From Elusimicrobiota bacterium (GTDB lineage Bacteria > Elusimicrobiota > Elusimicrobia > Elusimicrobiales > Elusimicrobiaceae): a DNA stretch of 17,117 nt. Below the pieces are notes generated by a model that did not search any database, was not told the origin of the DNA, and saw only the letters and a program-made list of their open reading frames with translations. A program made the translations under genes and the position numbers. Shown in pieces: positions 15,239-17,117 of the stretch (the first letter of the stretch is position 1; each line of letters opens with the position of its first letter). The stretch covers positions 1-17,117 of the forward strand of contig JAIRMX010000190.1 of assembly GCA_031258375.1 (NCBI GenBank). Direction: 5' to 3'.

Positions 15239-15832
15239 TTACGGCTCTTTAGCTTCTTGAGGTATATGGGAGTTGAGATTTACGTTAGTAAAATCTATTA
15301 CGGTTTTATCGCCGCTTTTTTCTATCATTTCAACTTTTTCTACGGCATCTTGTTCGGGACTGAAATGCAGCTTTATCATATCCATAGTCTGTTTAGCGGA
15401 ATTATCTTTAGGTCTAAGTATTATGCCGTTTTTAAGTTCTTCCATATTATATCTGGCTCCTATTTGTTCCAAATCCAGCGAAACGAATATATAAATCTGC
15501 CGCGCCATTATTTTGGCAAAAGGCTGGGACGAAATATTTCGTATTTGTTTTTCGCTGCCCTCCCCGCGCCAAGACCATGCCTTTTTACCGTCAAGAATAA
15601 TGCCGGACGGAAAAGGCGATGTGTAAACCCACTTTAAGAAGCCGGGCCTCTCAAAGTAAAATTTACCTTTACTGACAAGAGGTCTTTGGGCTATGCTCAG
15701 GTGTTTGTACATTGTAAAATCGCTTTCTATAGTTTTTATTTCCGTAAATTTGGCGTAGACAGACGTATCCGCCGCCGCAAAAACAGGGCTGACAATAAAT
15801 AAAAAAGAAAGCGAAAAAATAATATGTTTCAT
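15239..15832 (-). CDS. LolA-like periplasmic carrier protein
   Basis: This is a 197-aa periplasmic protein with a signal peptide (residues 1-19, cleaved after PVFA). It has the LolA-type core KGKFYFERPGFLKWVY...SGIILDGKKAW, whose half-barrel fold holds lipid chains. In APE clusters LolA-like proteins are thought to carry the lipid-linked product across the periplasm after export by the MMPL protein. Its place directly before the exporter, stop to start without a gap, supports this over general lipoprotein sorting. No ribosome site is obvious; it lies 3 nt after the dehydratase gene. Confidence 0.88.
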   Translation of the reverse strand: MKHIIFSLSFLFIVSPVFAAADTSVYAKFTEIKTIESDFTMYKHLSIAQRPLVSKGKFYFERPGFLKWVYTSPFPSGIILDGKKAWSWRGEGSEKQIRNISSQPFAKIMARQIYIFVSLDLEQIGARYNMEELKNGIILRPKDNSAKQTMDMIKLHFSPEQDAVEKVEMIEKSGDKTVIDFTNVNLNSHIPQEAKEP

Positions 15833-15835
15833 AAA

Positions 15836-16264
15836 TTAAAAAGTGAAAATGCGAAGTTCGCCGTCTGCAAGCAATATGGCATTATTAAAAATTTCAGCCT
15901 GCGCTATGTATGTTCGGGCGACAAAATCTATTACTTTTACGTTACATGTAAGTTCGTCTCCCGCGCGGGCATCGGCGTAGAAATTTATATTTTTAAGATA
16001 TACGAGAAAGCCTTTTTCGGCTTTTTTACCTTCGGCAAAAGCGTTATATCCGTTTAAAGCCGCAAGGGATTGCGCCATAATCTCAATTAGAGCTTCGCGC
16101 GATAAAATATTTTCTTCGGTAAGAAATATATTGTCTTCTTTAACTTTGAAAGCGGTAACGGCAAAGTCCTTTTCCGCTTTGTTGATTTTATCTACAAGAA
16201 GCATCGGAGGCTTATGCGCCATTACCGCTTTTAAATCAAGGCTCGGATATCGTGTATTTTGCAT
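15836..16264 (-). CDS. hotdog 3-hydroxyacyl-ACP dehydratase-like protein (ApeP-like)
   Basis: This is a 142-aa hotdog protein with AHKPPMLLVD near the N-terminus (the H-R-P-P-M-L-L-x-D signature) and ILSREALIEIMAQS, where Glu61 fits the catalytic Glu of the FabZ E-x-M-A-Q segment. The GHFP segment that supplies the His in FabZ is absent. The start at 16264 keeps the YPSLDLKAVMAHKPP N-terminus typical of the group and overlaps the preceding lipoprotein by 29 nt; the ATG at residue 15 would remove it. It probably works with the 110-aa dehydratase-like protein. Confidence 0.82.
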   Translation of the reverse strand: MQNTRYPSLDLKAVMAHKPPMLLVDKINKAEKDFAVTAFKVKEDNIFLTEENILSREALIEIMAQSLAALNGYNAFAEGKKAEKGFLVYLKNINFYADARAGDELTCNVKVIDFVARTYIAQAEIFNNAILLADGELRIFTF

Positions 16265-16688
16265 ATTTTACCGGATTTGCTAAAGCCGCGTGGATAGATC
16301 TATTAAGATTATTTATCCATCTTACATAAGCTTTATGAATACTTCGTTTTTTGCCTTTATAATTGAGGTTTTGGTGATCTTCATAAATTATTTTATAACT
16401 ACCCTTTTCATAAGGAATTGTGACCGCAACATAATATCTGCTTCTATGAATAGATCCCTCTATTAGGCCTTCTGATATCTTAGAACATACCCAGCCTCTG
16501 TGAGAGCATCCGGCTAAAATGGCCTTCTCTATTTGTATTGCGGTTTTACTTACTTTATATACCAAGGCACTATTATGAGCTATGATTGCCATTCCTATTT
16601 GAGTTTCAGGAGATTCTTTCACGTCTCTTCTGCTGCAGGCAGACAGCACTAACACGCTTGCGCATACCGCCAAAATGATTTTTCTCAT
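16236..16688 (-). CDS. small lipoprotein of a widespread uncharacterised family
   Basis: This is a 150-aa lipoprotein. MRKIILAVCASVLVLSAC ends in the lipobox LSAC with Cys18 as lipidated residue. The mature part shows a pattern I recognise from many uncharacterised bacterial lipoproteins: R-G-W, then G-L-I-E-G, a V-x-I-P-Y strand, Y-K-I-I-Y, N-L-N and I-H-x-x-Y-x-x-W-I-x-x-L. Function is unknown. I chose ATG 16688 because GGAGG lies 9 nt upstream and the signal peptide begins there. A longer reading would add 27 residues overlapping the upstream gene. It sits 1 nt after the PlsC-like gene and inside the cluster, so a role in product transport or anchoring is possible but unproven. Confidence 0.85.
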   Translation of the reverse strand: MRKIILAVCASVLVLSACSRRDVKESPETQIGMAIIAHNSALVYKVSKTAIQIEKAILAGCSHRGWVCSKISEGLIEGSIHRSRYYVAVTIPYEKGSYKIIYEDHQNLNYKGKKRSIHKAYVRWINNLNRSIHAALANPVKYAKYTISEP

Positions 16689-16689
16689 T

Positions 16690-17117
16690 TTATTTTTCCT
16701 CCAATTCTTTGATAATAATATTTCTAATATATTTTGCCATTTTTGAAGCGCTTGTGTCATTTTTTTCAAAATCTTTCACTTCCGGCAGTATTGTCAATTT
16801 AATATCGACGCTGTTTATCAGTATTTTATTTTTTGGAATTGTTTCCCCTAATCCTTTTATCGCCATAGGCACTATGGGCGCGTTAAGCTCGCTCGCCAAA
16901 GCAAAAGCGCCCGAGCGGAAACGCCCCGCTTTACCGCATTTGCTTCTTGTTCCCTCGGGGAAAATTATTACTTTAAGATTTTTTTCTAAAGCTTTTTTTA
17001 CTTTCTCCCTAAGAGATTTGAAATTTTTATTGTCTTCAAGAGCTATATTTCCGGCAGCTTTCGCGTAACGTCCCATAAGCGGAACTTTAAAAGGCCAGCC
17101 CTTTACCAAAAATACGA
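16690..17117 (-). CDS. PlsC-like 1-acylglycerol-phosphate acyltransferase, 5' end outside the window
   Basis: Only the last 141 or so codons are present. IIFPEGTRS is the phosphate-binding block of PlsC-type acyltransferases, and VPMAIKG is the downstream conserved strand. The N-terminal HX4D catalytic block is not in the window; the frame stays open to the edge (VFLVKGWPF), so the gene runs past 17117. It may acylate a glycerophosphate-like or lipid-anchor substrate for the cluster. It precedes the small lipoprotein by 1 nt, so it is part of the same transcription unit. Confidence 0.85.
   Translation of the reverse strand, partial: VFLVKGWPFKVPLMGRYAKAAGNIALEDNKNFKSLREKVKKALEKNLKVIIFPEGTRSKCGKAGRFRSGAFALASELNAPIVPMAIKGLGETIPKNKILINSVDIKLTILPEVKDFEKNDTSASKMAKYIRNIIIKELEEK

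Noticed and set aside
3513..17117. Flexirubin/dialkylresorcinol cluster
   Set aside because: No DarA- or DarB-type resorcinol-forming enzymes are seen; the gene set fits aryl polyene loci better, although the two share genes and flanking DNA is missing.

Overview
This window comes from a diderm (Gram-negative) bacterium of fairly low GC. It encodes a LolA-like protein, an LpxL-like acyltransferase, an outer-membrane beta-barrel with a C-terminal Phe, and several proteins with lipoboxes. The mix of features would fit Elusimicrobiota, but that is only an inference; no rRNA, tRNA or other phylogenetic marker is present to fix it.

Left part (1-3488, + strand). A gene-free stretch (1-518) holds a REP/MITE-like inverted repeat (43-177) and an (AGAC)x11 tandem repeat (214-257). 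Then come two overlapping SurA/PrsA-type periplasmic chaperone genes. The first is a lipoprotein that keeps both parvulin histidines. The second is exported and has lost both. A strong hairpin terminator follows, and pdxA (vitamin B6 synthesis) starts directly behind it. This keeps the surA-pdxA neighbourhood known from E. coli.

Right part (3513-17117, - strand). This is a type II fatty-acid/polyketide-like cluster that resembles aryl polyene (APE) clusters. In transcription order from the right edge it encodes a PlsC-like acyltransferase (cut by the window edge), a small lipoprotein, a hotdog dehydratase, a LolA-like protein, an MMPL/RND exporter fused to a C-terminal lipoprotein-like domain, a second hotdog dehydratase, a 4HBT thioesterase, a GT2-DUF2062 glycosyltransferase, an LpxL-like acyltransferase and an acyl carrier protein. 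After a 1.87-kb interruption come a ketosynthase, a fusion of a chain-length-factor-like ketosynthase domain with an adenylating ligase, and a methyltransferase. Junctions are tight, from overlaps to gaps of 16 nt or less. The likely scheme is: the ligase loads a starter acid on the ACP, the KS/CLF pair extends it, the dehydratases form double bonds, the acyltransferases and glycosyltransferase build a lipid anchor, and the MMPL, LolA-like and lipoprotein parts move the product to the outer membrane. No ketoreductase, aromatic ammonia-lyase or second ACP lies in the window; they may lie beyond position 17117.

The interruption (7574-9439) holds a decayed IS1595-type transposase, an unidentified decayed reading frame, and an outer-membrane protein gene on the opposite strand. 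That gene has its own promoter, a long and strongly structured 5' leader, and a perfect 17-bp hairpin behind it.

Most interesting points: the CLF-ligase fusion with Glu at the catalytic Cys position, the exporter-lipoprotein fusion with an internal lipobox, the apparently complementary active-site losses in the two dehydratases, and the structured leader of the outer-membrane protein gene.
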